From: CAVOHU01 sp963817885
GTDB taxonomy: Bacteria > Acidobacteriota > Vicinamibacteria > Vicinamibacterales > JAKQTR01
Direction: 5' to 3'
Length of the DNA: 64,000 nucleotides
Assembly: GCA_963817885.1 (NCBI GenBank)
Contig: CAWFQE010000002.1
Coordinates: 1,426,001-1,490,000, forward strand
Part shown: one piece after another, positions 9,486 through 18,455 of the stretch
Layout of the letters: the number at the start of each line of letters is the position of its first letter
How positions within the stretch are numbered: the first letter of the stretch is position 1
Made by a program: the position numbers and the translations under genes
Notes under the pieces: model-generated
The model's database searches: none
What the model was told of the DNA's origin: nothing
Seen by the model: only the letters and a program-made list of their open reading frames with translations

Positions 9486-9651
9486 CTAGTGTCCCGGAAT
9501 CGTGATTGGTGGCATAAGTCCCGGAGCGCGGCGCCCGGATCGCAAGGCGCGAGACGCGAGAATGTCGGGGACATTTGAGCGTTGAGCAACGCCGCGAGGC
9601 GGGATGCCCCGCCCGGGAATCGTGCCACGAATCACGATTCCGGGACACTAG
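9486..9651. repeat. 166-bp MITE-like palindromic repeat (family 3, copy 1)
   Basis: Ends at 9486-9507 and 9630-9651 are perfect 22-base inverted repeats beginning CTAGTGTCCCGGAATC, extended by another near-match (GTGGCA). The core at 9531-9606 is nearly identical to 35012-35080. It includes a small hairpin (AATGT/ACATT) and GCGTTGAGCAACGC. It carries no coding capacity. The element sits in the 473-base gap between a secreted protein and the VOC gene; the rest of that gap shows nothing I can name. Half-ends (CTAGTGTCC) also occur near 28229 and 39732. Confidence 0.75.
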
Positions 9652-9749
9652 CTCCGATGGTAGTAGACTGAGATTTCCGTCCATTCCCGCGTGCGGCACT
9701 GCCGGAGCGACTCCGGACCGCGCCGGGCGTCACAAGCGAGGTGACTGAC

Positions 9750-10169
9750 ATGCCGACGACGAAAGAGGAAAGCAGCAAGGCCGCACAAGGCTTGAGCCTG
9801 ACCTCGGCCGGGCCCAGCCTGACCGTCAACGACATCGAGAAGAGTCTGATCTGGTACCGGGACGTCCTGGGCTTCTCGGTCGGGGACCGATGGGAACCCG
9901 AGGGCAAGCTGGCCGGGGTCGAGATGAAGGCCGGCAACGTGAGCTTCTGGCTGACGCAGGACGACTGGAAGAAGGGACGCAACCGGGTCAAGGGCGAGGG
10001 CTTCCGGATGTATTGCGAGACCGACCAGGATGTCGATCACCTCGCCGATCGCATCAAGGCGAAAGGTGGCAGGCTGCTCCAGGAGCCGAAGGATCAGTCG
10101 TGGGGCGGACGCGAGTTCGGCGTCGCCGATCCGGACGGCTACAAGCTCACCATCACGAAACCGAAGTAG
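9750..10169 (+). CDS. VOC (glyoxalase/bleomycin-resistance fold) family protein
   Basis: A 139-residue single-domain protein with two beta-alpha-beta-beta-beta modules: LTVNDIEKSLIWYRDVLGF near residue 25 and a second half ending FGVADPDGYKLTITKP. ATG 9750 is used because GAGGTG lies six bases upstream; GTG 9741 would overlap that ribosome site. VOC proteins are metal-dependent lyases, isomerases, dioxygenases or binding proteins; this chain gives no clue to which. It stands alone downstream of repeat copy 1. Confidence 0.85.
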   Translation: MPTTKEESSKAAQGLSLTSAGPSLTVNDIEKSLIWYRDVLGFSVGDRWEPEGKLAGVEMKAGNVSFWLTQDDWKKGRNRVKGEGFRMYCETDQDVDHLADRIKAKGGRLLQEPKDQSWGGREFGVADPDGYKLTITKPK

Positions 10170-10435
10170 CGCGCGCTCGGAACGCGGCAATCAGGCCTGC
10201 GGCTCTCGGCTTTCGGCCAGCCACGACGATCGGATTCCGCCCTGTTCGCGAACCGGATCCTCCCGGCAGCGGGAGCACGATCCTGCAAGGCAGAACTCGT
10301 CACCGTCGCGCGGGCCGGTCGCTGAGAGCCGGAGGCCGGCGTAGTGTCCCTCACACCGAGTCCGCCGCACGTTGAATGCCGCCGTCAGCCTGCAGACCCT
10401 GCCGAGGACGCCGATGGTGGCAGCAGCGGAGTCGT
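10170..10435. other. Intergenic, no gene recognised
   Basis: A stretch between two convergent genes. I see no convincing ORF or RNA. A TAGTGTCCC-like short sequence at about 10341 resembles the end of the family 3 repeat, but no partner end is visible. Confidence 0.4.
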
Positions 10436-10930
10436 CTACTTCTTTGGCTCCAGCGGCGTTTCGATCGTCAGGTCGATGCTGTAGCGGTTGGCGGAGAACT
10501 CCTGCTCCCCAGGCGTCGTGATGTGCGCGACCAGTTCGTCGCCGCGCACTTCGAACCGCGTCGCTTTCAGCTCGGTGACGACCCCGAATCGGCCGCTCTT
10601 CGACGCGGTGTGCCCCAGCTCCGCCACCCACACCTCGCCCTTCGCTTCCAGCATCAGGTAGATGAAGCTGCCGTTCTTGGACGGTTCGGCCGTCTTCCAG
10701 GTGGAGAAGTCGCCGAGCGCCGGACGCGCCGAGATCAGGATCGCGTAGCCCTGTTTCCCCTTATCGTCGAGCATCGCGCGGGCCGCGCGGACGTACTTCA
10801 ACCTCGCGTCGGTGCCGGCCATGGTGAAGGTGCCCTCCACGTTTGCGGGCTTCTGGGCCGCATGCACGGACATGACACCAATCAGGCAGGCAACTCCGAG
10901 CAGGGCGGATCGACAGGCGTGGTGCGTCAT
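10436..10930 (-). CDS. Secreted hypothetical protein
   Basis: A 164-residue protein with a clear signal peptide (MTHHACRSALLGVACLIGVMS, cleavage near HAA). The mature region is lipocalin-like in composition, with alternating beta segments (VEGTFTMAGTDARLKYVRAA, YAILISARPALGD, VVTELKATRFEVRGDEL). It probably sits in the periplasm. No catalytic motif is visible and I do not recognise the family. Confidence 0.65.
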   Translation of the reverse strand: MTHHACRSALLGVACLIGVMSVHAAQKPANVEGTFTMAGTDARLKYVRAARAMLDDKGKQGYAILISARPALGDFSTWKTAEPSKNGSFIYLMLEAKGEVWVAELGHTASKSGRFGVVTELKATRFEVRGDELVAHITTPGEQEFSANRYSIDLTIETPLEPKK

Positions 10931-11297
10931 CGGGGGCTCCTGGCTATCGCCCGTCAGGCGGGCGCGTTCAGATGAGTTGCGAGAATCGTTTCGAGCGCCG
11001 TGCGCCGGTCCGGTGGAACGTCGATGGCGTGCCGCATTTCAGGCGGCAGGCGGACCGGAAGCCGATCTCCAAGGCGGCCGGCACGGCGAGCATGGCGAGA
11101 TCACCGTACGCCAGGATCTGACAAGGCTCATGCACGGGCGCGCTCCCGGCCGACTGTGGACGATTGGCAGACTGTAGTCAGGATCAGCGTCCGATGTCCA
11201 TACGTGGCTCCGCGTGCTTCTGGCCCGGCAGGTGCGGGCGGGTGAGGCTGCGGGTGGGCCGCTGCGATGCGGAGCCGGCCGGGGCTGGCCGGCGTTC
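10931..11297. other. Gene-poor stretch with a possible gene remnant
   Basis: On the minus strand, about 10955-11100 encodes a short, protein-like peptide ending in RRTALETILATHLNAPA and a stop near 10955. It has no start codon, and a stop lies just upstream. A second frame (about 10970-11133) encodes HEPCQILAYGDLAM. Together they could be a decayed or frame-broken small gene. The remainder is GC-rich sequence in which I see nothing. Confidence 0.25.
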
Positions 11298-11326
11298 TTG
11301 ATTCTGAGACGCAGTCTCAGTATTCT
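11298..11326 (+). promoter_or_regulatory. Promoter with 17-bp palindromic operator in the spacer (FTR1 gene)
   Basis: TTGATT (11298-11303) and TATTCT (11321-11326) make a sigma-70-like promoter with an ideal 17-base spacer. That spacer is itself the perfect palindrome CTGAGAC-GCA-GTCTCAG (11304-11320). A dimeric repressor bound there would block RNA polymerase. The half-site TGAGA/TCTCA resembles Fur-box variants, which would suit the iron permease 148 bases downstream. The repressor identity is an inference. Confidence 0.6.
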
Positions 11327-11467
11327 CTAGATGTAGCCCGGCAACGGGCTCCACTCGACGGAAGTCCCGATCCTCTTCGGGAACCCTCCGCACGGCCGGG
11401 CTTGCTCTGCCCATGTCCGGCGGAGCGACGTCCTGTGATCGTGTGCGCCCGGCCCTGAGTCGCTTCT

Positions 11468-12310
11468 GTGACCCCAAACGTCCTGGACATTGCCGTCCTG
11501 GTGTTCCGCGAAGGCCTCGAGTCGATCCTCGTGCTCGCGGCGATCACCGCCAACATGGCCGGCGAACGCAGCCGCTTCCAGCGCCCCGTGGCCCTTGGCG
11601 CGGTAGCGGGGTTCCTCGCCACCCTGGTCACCTGGCTCCTCGTGATCAGCCTGGTCGACACCTTCGCCGACAGCGTGCCCGCCCTCGACATCCAGGCCGC
11701 CACCGGCCTCATCGCCATCATCGTGCTGCTGGTCGTCATGAACTGGTTCTTCCACAAGGTGTACTGGACCGGCTGGATTTCGATGCACAGCCGGAAGAAG
11801 CAGGAGTTGCTCAAGACCGCAACCGAATCGCCCGGCTCGAAAGCCCGCCTGGCACTGGGCTTCGGGCTGCTCGGCTTCACGTCGCTCTATCGCGAGGGTG
11901 TCGAGGTCGTGCTCTTCCTGCAGACCTATCGCCTGAAGCTCGGAGGCGTTCCCGTCTTCTACGGCGTCGCCGCCGGTCTCATCCTGACCTCCATCGTCGG
12001 CCTCCTCACCTTCGTGGCGCACCGCCACCTCCCCTACCGCCGCATGCTGGTGCTGACAGGCATGATGCTCGGCCTCGTTCTGCTCGTGATGGTCGGCGAG
12101 CAGGCCCAGGAGATGCAGCAGGCCGGGTGGCTGGGCACCACGCCGATCAAGTGGCTGGAGCTCGTGATCCCGTGGTGGGCGGGCCTCTGGCTGTCGATCT
12201 TCCCGAGCGTCGAGACGCTTTCGGCGCAGGCGCTCGCGGCGGCGCTCGTGGTTGGATCCTACGTGCTCGCCGGCCGCCAGGCGCGAAACCACGTGTCGCC
12301 CGTGGTCTGA
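11468..12310 (+). CDS. FTR1-family iron permease
   Basis: A 280-residue inner-membrane protein with seven hydrophobic segments. It has the two iron-binding REGxE motifs of the FTR1/EfeU family: FREGLES at residues 13-19, and YREGVEV near residue 141. It most likely moves ferric iron released by an extracytoplasmic ferroxidase or after ferrous oxidation. No EfeO/EfeB partner is adjacent, so it may work alone or with distant genes. GTG 11468 is the start; the upstream palindrome-containing promoter suggests iron-responsive control. Confidence 0.9.
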   Translation: MTPNVLDIAVLVFREGLESILVLAAITANMAGERSRFQRPVALGAVAGFLATLVTWLLVISLVDTFADSVPALDIQAATGLIAIIVLLVVMNWFFHKVYWTGWISMHSRKKQELLKTATESPGSKARLALGFGLLGFTSLYREGVEVVLFLQTYRLKLGGVPVFYGVAAGLILTSIVGLLTFVAHRHLPYRRMLVLTGMMLGLVLLVMVGEQAQEMQQAGWLGTTPIKWLELVIPWWAGLWLSIFPSVETLSAQALAAALVVGSYVLAGRQARNHVSPVV

Positions 12311-12391
12311 AGGGTCGCAAGCCTCCTCCTGGGCGAACACGATTGTCTTTCGCTCCGAACCCGGGCAGAATGCGAATCGGAGACTGCGACC

Positions 12392-13246
12392 ATGAACCGA
12401 TCGGATCTTCGCGATGGCGTCGACACGCTGGCGTTGGGACACGCGGGCGGACACCTCGTGCATCGCGCCGTTTCTCTCGCGACCCTGTGCCTGATAGTCG
12501 GGCTCGGCGCCGCGGCGGCGTCTGAACGCGAGGCGCTTCAGACGGCGCCCCAGGCAGCAGCCCAGGCCCGGCAGGCTCCCCCGAAGCAGGCTGCCCCGAA
12601 ATCGAATCAGCCGCCGCTCCAGTTCAGTTTGACGCCGGTCGAGGACATCGAGTTGCTTCGAGTCAAGGCGGAAAAGGGCGACGCGGAGTCTCAGTTCAAG
12701 CTCGGGCATGCTTATGCCACCGGTACGGGGGTGACACTGAACTACGCGGAAGGCGCGAAGTGGTTTCGCAAGGCAGCGGACCAGGGACACGCGCTGGCTC
12801 AGTACAACCTGGCCGTCAGCTACTTCAGCGGCAGGGGCGTGAAGCGGGACTTTGCGGAGGCTGCCAAGCTGTATCGCAAGTGCGCCGAGGCCGGGGATAC
12901 CCGCGCACAGTTCAATCTGGCCTTGATGTACGCGGCCGGCGACGGCGTGGACCAGGACGAAACAGAGGCCGCGAAGTGGTACCGCAAGGCCGCTGACGAC
13001 GGGTTTGCCAGGGCACAACTCAACCTGGGGATCCTGTACGGCAGCGGCAAGGGCGTCGACCGCGACGTGGTGGAAGCCTACAAATGGCTCGACCTCGCAG
13101 CGAAACGGGGAACGGCCGACATCCAGAAGCAGGCCGTGGTCGGCCGTGATGTCTACGCGAGGAACATGACCGCTGCGCAGGTTTCAGAGGCCCAGGCGAG
13201 AGTCCGATCCTGGATCACAGAGTTCGAGAAGCGGCCAAAGTCGTAG
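12392..13246 (+). CDS. Sel1-like repeat protein with N-terminal membrane/signal segment
   Basis: A 284-residue protein. A long N-terminus (residues 1-27) precedes a hydrophobic segment (about 28-44), then a Q/A/P-rich linker (about 50-75). Four to five Sel1-type alpha-alpha repeats follow, with the consensus A..G...AQ..LG..Y..G.GV..D..EA.KW..KAA (for example GDAESQFKLGHAYATGTGV and GHALAQYNLAVSYFSGRGV). Sel1 repeats are protein-interaction solenoids, here probably periplasmic. No partner domain is present. Confidence 0.85.
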   Translation: MNRSDLRDGVDTLALGHAGGHLVHRAVSLATLCLIVGLGAAAASEREALQTAPQAAAQARQAPPKQAAPKSNQPPLQFSLTPVEDIELLRVKAEKGDAESQFKLGHAYATGTGVTLNYAEGAKWFRKAADQGHALAQYNLAVSYFSGRGVKRDFAEAAKLYRKCAEAGDTRAQFNLALMYAAGDGVDQDETEAAKWYRKAADDGFARAQLNLGILYGSGKGVDRDVVEAYKWLDLAAKRGTADIQKQAVVGRDVYARNMTAAQVSEAQARVRSWITEFEKRPKS

Positions 13247-13622
13247 GGGCGGGATCTCTCCGGCGGCGGCTTCGCCGGATTGCCGTGCATGCGCGCGGCG
13301 TCCGTGGCGGGGATCCGGGCGTGCGACACGAACCCCCGAAGTCCGCGTGCGCCGAACGGGGAAGCCGCCAGGCTTTTCAGGCAACCCACCCCGCCGCCCA
13401 GGCGTCTTAGTCTTGTCTGCAAGCCGAGCCGCCCTGCGGGCGGCAACGAAACTCGACGGCGGAGCCGGCGTCACCGGCCCGTCGATCCGCCCGCGGTGTG
13501 TTCGACGATTCGGCGGGCAGAACCATTGGCACCCGGGCGGGCCTGCCAACAGCCCGTCCGTCTGCTCCCAAGATGAACTGGCATTCACGCGCGGCCGTCA
13601 CGGCCGGAGAGAGGTGAGCGTC
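13247..13622. other. Intergenic, GC-rich, no gene recognised
   Basis: A 376-base gap with several local hairpins (for example GCCGCCC/GGGCGGC near 13426-13442). I found no riboswitch consensus, tRNA or convincing ORF. A GAGAGAGGTGAG ribosome-site region ends it, just before ATG 13623. Confidence 0.4.
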
Positions 13623-14033
13623 ATGGAAGTCAGCCCGTATCTGAATTTCAGCGGCCAGTGCGCCGCCGCGTTCAAGTTCTACGAGAAGGTCCTGGGTGGG
13701 AAGATCACCTTCATCCAGACCCACGGCGAGTCGCCCATGAAGGACCAGGTGCCGGCCGACTGGCAAGGCAAGGTCATGCACGCGCGTCTGGAGATCGGCG
13801 GAGCAGCGCTGATGGGGACCGACGCGCCACCCACGCACTTTCAGAAGCCGCAGGGGTTCTCGGTATCGCTCACCTTCAAGACGCCGGCGGAATCGGAGCG
13901 CGCCTTCAAGGCCCTGAGCGAGAGCGGGAAGATCACCATGCCGTACCAGAAGACCTTCTGGTCACCTGGGTTTGGCATGGTCACCGACAGGTTCGGCATC
14001 CCCTGGATGATCAACTGCGATCAGCCTGCCTGA
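13623..14033 (+). CDS. PhnB-like VOC family protein
   Basis: A 136-residue protein of the PhnB/3-demethylubiquinone-9 methyltransferase-like VOC branch, recognised by YLNFSGQCAAAFKFYEKVLGGKI at the start and WSPGFGMVTDRFGIPWMINC at the end. The frame is open upstream, but similarity starts at the ATG preceded by AGAGAGGTGAG. Biochemical activity is not established for most of this branch. Confidence 0.85.
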   Translation: MEVSPYLNFSGQCAAAFKFYEKVLGGKITFIQTHGESPMKDQVPADWQGKVMHARLEIGGAALMGTDAPPTHFQKPQGFSVSLTFKTPAESERAFKALSESGKITMPYQKTFWSPGFGMVTDRFGIPWMINCDQPA

Positions 14034-14129
14034 CGAGTGACAGCGGGAGCTCTCCTGGCGTCCAGGCGCCTGGACGCCAGGTCCACCCGCTCGACGACCC
14101 GCCACCATCGTCCGCGATTGGAGACACGG

Positions 14130-14778
14130 CTACTTATCCGCGTACCGCCTGGCAGCGGCCAGGTCCTTCCGCAATTCGTCTGCGGTGCGGCGCGGACCGT
14201 AGCCGGGCGTGTCGCGCTGGATGCGCCAACCTTCCTTCAACGGTCCGGCATCGACCGTGTCGAAGCCGAACGTGTCGAGCAGCTTCGTCACGGTGCGCTT
14301 TGCGTCGGCGTCGTCGCCGGCGATGACCAGCGCGCGCCGATCTTTCGAACCCGCCGGCCGGCCGTCCGTGGTGAGGTGCGCTGCGTAGATGTGGTTGAAG
14401 GCCTTGACGACCTTCGATTTCGGCAGGTGCGCCTGCAGGAGCTCCGACGTGGTGGTCGACTCGTTGTCGAGCTCAGGAATCTGGCCGTCGCGTTGCGGGT
14501 AATAGTTGTTCGTGTCGATCACCACCTTGCCGGCGAGCGGCTCAACCGGCACCTGCCGGTAGTTCTTGAGCGGCACGGTGACGACGACCACGTCTCCGGC
14601 CTTCGCCGAATCCGTGGGCGTTGCCGCACGGGCCAGCGGCCCGAGCTCGGCGATCAGTCCGGCAAGCGTGTCCGGACCCGCGGGAATTGCTGATCACGAC
14701 GGAAAGACCGTGTGCGACCGCCAGTCTCGCGATCTGGCTGCCGATGTGCCCTGCGCCGATCAGTCCGATAGTCATCAT
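14130..14778 (-). CDS. NADPH-dependent F420 reductase-like oxidoreductase, one-base frameshift
   Basis: The N-terminal Rossmann motif MTIGLIGAGHIGSQIARLA and ISNSRG are in one frame. The rest (VVVVTVPLKNYRQVP, VVIDTNNYYPQRDGQIPEL, VVKAFNHIYAAHL) is in another. Removing one base near 14676 joins them with the expected PDTLAGLIAELGPLA, giving about 215 residues. The family (F420:NADP oxidoreductase-like, YqeC/Npr type) binds NADP; not all members use F420, and I see no F420 genes here. Start ATG 14778 or 14775. Likely a sequencing insertion. Confidence 0.82.
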
Positions 14779-14879
14779 GATTTCGAATATAGATCCCAAT
14801 CGGGGGTGAGGTCGAGCGCGGCCTCCCGGAACCTCGCTCGCCTCCGGCCGCAGGACGCCGCCGTCTGTCTGCCGGCTCG

Positions 14880-15437
14880 TCAGGCCTTGGTGAGCACAGC
14901 GGTGTGGCTGGAGCGAATGTCGGGACCTGCTTCCGTTCGGAAGCCAGTCTTCTCCGCCGTGTCGAGCAGCTGGCGGAACCCCTCGTCGGTGACGTGCCCC
15001 CGCGGCTCGGCGACGAGCAGCCTGGCGCCTGGGGCCAGCGCACGATGGAGGTCGCCCAGCAACCGGCCGGGGTCGGGAACCTCGTGCACCATCGCGAACG
15101 CCAGCGCGAAGTCGACACGGCCCTCGAGATCATCGACGCCGAGCCGGTCGTCCTGAGCCAGCCGGGCGTCGATCCGCTCGGCGAGCCCGGCTCTTCTTGC
15201 GCGCTTCTGCAGTCCGTCGAGCATCCTCGGCTGGACATCGACCACCACCACCCTTCCGCGCGGCCCCGTCATCCGGGCAAGGTCGAGGGTGAAGAATCCC
15301 ATGCCGCAACCTGGCTCGAGCACCGTCATGCCCTCGCGGACAAACGGCCCGAGAATCGTCGCGGGATCCTGCCAGAGCCGTCGCAGCGGAATGGCAAGCA
15401 GGTAGCCGAGCCACCAGGGGCAGACGTGGTGTGCCAT
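14880..15437 (-). CDS. Class I SAM-dependent methyltransferase
   Basis: A 185-residue protein with the SAM-binding motif LEPGCGMGFFTLDLAR (motif I), VVVVDVQPRML (motif II) and FALAFAMVHEVPDP / LLVAEPRGHV later on. It resembles the Methyltransf_11/25 group. The start at ATG 15437 has GGAGGT six bases upstream, although the frame stays open to 15641. The substrate is unknown. It lies on the same strand as the reductase homologue, 101 bases upstream of it. Confidence 0.85.
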   Translation of the reverse strand: MAHHVCPWWLGYLLAIPLRRLWQDPATILGPFVREGMTVLEPGCGMGFFTLDLARMTGPRGRVVVVDVQPRMLDGLQKRARRAGLAERIDARLAQDDRLGVDDLEGRVDFALAFAMVHEVPDPGRLLGDLHRALAPGARLLVAEPRGHVTDEGFRQLLDTAEKTGFRTEAGPDIRSSHTAVLTKA

Positions 15438-15721
15438 GCGACGACCTCCAGTGACGGACGAGAAACAGATCCTGCAGGTCAGATTCCGGCCTCGCCGGAA
15501 CGATTGATCCAGTATGTCCCCTGCCGGGGCCACGTCAAAGTCCACAGCACGGCGCGCCAAGACCCGCGGCGCGGCCTGTGTCCTCCTGGTGCCGGGTCGG
15601 GCCGGCGCCTCGGACTCGACACGCGGGTCTGGCGCGAACAAACGCGACGGGTTCTCGTATCATGAGACGGTGTGTCTGAGCGTGTGACCGGATGAACGAT
15701 GCCACCAAAGGGATTTCCATT

Positions 15722-16114
15722 ATGAACAGATGTCACGTGGTGCTGGTCCTGGCGATCCTGACGGCTGCCTCCGCCGGTGTCCTGACGGCGCAGGCCGTCG
15801 ACATCAGCGGCACCTGGACAGGGACCACCGTGGTTCCGAACGCCCAGGACAAGGACGTGATTACGCTGATGCTGAAAAAGGACGGCGACACCTACCTGGG
15901 GGTCATGAACGACACCCTGGGAATGGTGAACCAGGCCGTCCTGAAAGACGTGAAATACGAGAACGGCACTCTCACCTTCAACTTCGCTGCCGATGCGGGG
16001 GAACAGCAGGTGCGCGTGGACGCCAGTCTCACACTCACCGGAGACAAGCTCGTCGGCAACTGGACAAGCGCGGGCGGTGATTCGGGGACCTTCGAGCTGG
16101 AACGCCAGAAGTAG
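15722..16114 (+). CDS. Secreted hypothetical protein, lipocalin-like beta sheet
   Basis: A 130-residue protein with a signal peptide (CHVVLVLAILTAASAGVLTAQA) and a beta-rich mature chain (ISGTWTGTTVVPN, DVITLMLKKDGDTYLGVMND, GTLTFNFAAD, DKLVGNWTSAGGDSGTFELER). The repeating 'G-W, T-L-x-L, G-x-W-x-x-G' pattern is typical of small extracytoplasmic beta-barrel/beta-sandwich proteins often annotated only as hypothetical. No catalytic residues are obvious. ATG 15692 in frame is a less likely start because it precedes the signal peptide by ten residues. Confidence 0.7.
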   Translation: MNRCHVVLVLAILTAASAGVLTAQAVDISGTWTGTTVVPNAQDKDVITLMLKKDGDTYLGVMNDTLGMVNQAVLKDVKYENGTLTFNFAADAGEQQVRVDASLTLTGDKLVGNWTSAGGDSGTFELERQK

Positions 16115-16187
16115 CTCCGCCAGGAAGGACGACGCCGCGGGGGCTGGCAAGTCCAATCCCGCGGCGCCGCTCCACGCGTGCCAGGCC

Positions 16188-17547
16188 CTACCGGATCACG
16201 TGCAGGCGTGTCTGCCTGCCGTCGAGGAACGAGACGCCCGCCTGTGTGAACGACGCGTCTTCCTCGAGCGCGAGCTGCACCTCCTGGTTGTTCCACTCCG
16301 GGATCGGCACGCGCACGCCAAGCTCGATCGCCCAGACCGTATCGGGGTACAGCGGGTAGTCGCCCATGCCAGGGACCCCGTCCTGCATGTCCGGCAGGCC
16401 GATCCGCGATCCGGCGGCGTGACCGTGGTACCCGATCGGGTGTGAATAGATGCGCGGCTCCAGGCGCTCGGCTCTTGCTCGCGTAAGAGCGGCTGCCAGC
16501 ACAGCATTGCCCGTCAGGCCGGCCCGGAATTCTGCCCGCGAGAATGTCCTGCAGGCGATTCCCTTTGAGAAGCGCATCGACCAGACCCTGCGGCGGATTG
16601 GCCTCGCCCTCACGCAGCACGTAAGCGACCTGCTGAATGTCGGACGCCAGCCCGGCGTAGGTCACGCCAATGTCACAGCGCAGCAGGTCCCCGCGCTGCA
16701 CGATCCGCGTTGCCGGTCCCGCTGAATCGGGCCTGACGATGTAGTACATCGGCGGGAACCATGTGTCCAGGTCGAGCGCGGCGAATCGCTGGCGCGTCCA
16801 CGACTCCAGGTCGTCGATCGTCGTCACGCCTGGCGTGATCACGGCCGACGAAAAGGCCTCGCCGGCGATGCGGTGCGTCGTCGCGACGATTTCCCTGTAG
16901 AACTCCAGTTCTCCGGCCGTTCTCGTCTCGAGCCAGCCAACGGCGAGACGCTCCGACGAGACCAGGCGACTCGCGTACTCCGGCCCGAGTGCCTGCACGA
17001 GGCGCGCCTTGAGGCTTGCCGACAGCCCGTCGGCAAACGCGAACGTCGGGGACTCGTTGATGGCAATCCGCCTGGGAGCGCGGGCCTTGATGATTCGTGC
17101 GAGGCGATCCCAGGGGTCGAGCGACTCCGGCTCCCACGCAGCCGTGTAATAGGACGGAAAGCTCTTGTGCAGGTCGCCGCCGCCGTACCGGTTCACGGTC
17201 AAGCGCTCCACGCCCGACGCGCCGCGGTCCGTGTAAACGAACATGCTCAGCCGCCACGCAAACATCGAGGGATGCGGCACCAGGGTCTGATAGACGGGGT
17301 CCTCCGCATGTTCCCGGCAGATGACCACCCACATGTCGATGCCCTCGCGCCGCATCATGCGGGGCAGGATCTGATCGAAGCGGGCGGTGAGCCAGCGGTT
17401 ACGCAACGCGTCGCGTGCATCGAGGCCGAGCGTTTGCAGCGGCGCCTTGGGCTCCTGGCGTCCGGCGAGTGCAGGCGGTGCCCAGGCCATTCCCTGGAGC
17501 AGCATCATGATCACGGCAGGCAACGTGACGTGCATGCGGCTGCGCAT
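16188..17547 (-). CDS. Secreted M24-family metallopeptidase (Xaa-Pro aminopeptidase-like), one-base frameshift
   Basis: About 452 residues after repair. It has a signal peptide (residues 1-29) and a creatinase-type N-terminal domain, then the M24 pita-bread domain. Metal ligands are visible: two aspartates in RCDIGVTYAGLASDIQQ, histidine in IGYHGHAAGSRIG, and glutamates in AIELGVRVP and EEDASF. The frame changes after LQDILA; an extra C in the CCC at about 16535-16537 (plus strand) explains it and gives EFRAGLTGNAVL. Members cleave N-terminal residues next to proline. GGAACG precedes ATG 17547. Confidence 0.88.
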
Positions 17548-17907
17548 GAGACGTTCCTTTTCAGGGGGCGCAGGTTCGCTGTTATTAGACCTCGGCGCGG
17601 GCCGGCCCGTCCATTGCGGGGGCAGTCGCTATCTGTCGACGGCCTGAGCCGACGACGGCGCCTTGGCGCCTGCTTCACGGCGCAGGGACGCCGAACGGCG
17701 CGGGCGCCGGCCGGGTTGCCTGCCGTTCGGGATCTCGGGCGCGGAGGGCTCGCGTCTTAAGCTGGTCAGGGCACGGCTCCCCGGACGCGTGGGCGCCGGA
17801 CCTGCGACTGCGCGCTACGACAGACATTGTTGCTCGATCTTCGTCGATGTCGATCTGGCGCACCCTCAAACGACGTGAGTATGAACACGCAAAAAGGAGA
17901 CCGTGCC
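17548..17907. other. Intergenic region between divergent genes
   Basis: A 360-base gap holding the promoters of the M24 peptidase and the YCII protein. No ORF with protein-like composition, RNA gene or repeat is evident. AAAAAGGAGA at 17891-17900 is the ribosome site for ATG 17908. Confidence 0.4.
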
Positions 17908-18345
17908 ATGCGTTTCATGATGCTGATGATTCCGGGCGTCTACCAGGGAGCAAAGGGCAGGAACGTCGGTGCCGACTTCGCACCCGGCGCAGACGACGTG
18001 GCGAAGATGATGAAGTACAACGAAGAGCTGGCAAAAGCCGGTGCGCTCATCTCGCTCGACGGGCTCCAGCCGATTGCGAAGGGTGCGCGCGTCTCCTTCT
18101 CGGGCGGGAGACCTGCCGTGACCGACGGGCCGTTCACCGAGGCGAAAGAAGTGCTTGGCGGCTACTGGATTATCCAGGCGAAGTCGAAGGAGGAAGCCGT
18201 CGCCTGGGCGACGCGGGTTCCCGCGCGGCCTGACGATGTCGTCGAGGTCCGCCAGATCTTCGAGATGACGGATTTCCCGGCTGACGTCCAGGAGGCGGGC
18301 GACAGCGCCACGGTGACGGCTCAGCTGGAGAAGCACCGGCGCTGA
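17908..18345 (+). CDS. YCII-related domain protein
   Basis: A 145-residue protein with the YCII/DGPF core: MRFMMLMIPGVYQG, DGLQPIAKGARVSF and AVTDGPFTEAKEVLGGYWIIQ. The family has a ferredoxin-like fold and often accompanies ECF sigma factors; no sigma gene is adjacent here. Start 17908 has AAAAAGGAG seven to eight bases upstream; an upstream ATG (17881) would put that site inside the gene. Function is unknown. Confidence 0.88.
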   Translation: MRFMMLMIPGVYQGAKGRNVGADFAPGADDVAKMMKYNEELAKAGALISLDGLQPIAKGARVSFSGGRPAVTDGPFTEAKEVLGGYWIIQAKSKEEAVAWATRVPARPDDVVEVRQIFEMTDFPADVQEAGDSATVTAQLEKHRR

Positions 18346-18455
18346 CGGCGGGGCGCCGGACCAGCCGGGTCCGAATGTTGCCGGAGTCGAACCGGCGGAT
18401 TCGTCGGCGTTGACGCTCCCGTCGCGAGCGTCGATGCGCGACGTCCCGTTCCCGT

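Noticed and set aside
11327..13018. Long minus-strand ORF (563 codons) antisense to FTR1 and Sel1 genes
   Set aside because: Biased composition (R, H, Q-rich) and no family motifs; a GC-rich shadow of real genes on the other strand.
13247..13622. Riboswitch upstream of the PhnB-like gene
   Set aside because: Hairpins are present but no consensus of a known riboswitch could be matched.
18374..18397. tRNA on the minus strand, from GCCGG-TTCGACT-CCGGC
   Set aside because: The T-arm is perfect, but no matching acceptor, D-arm or anticodon arm is found nearby and there is no CCA; at most an attachment-site or tRNA fragment.
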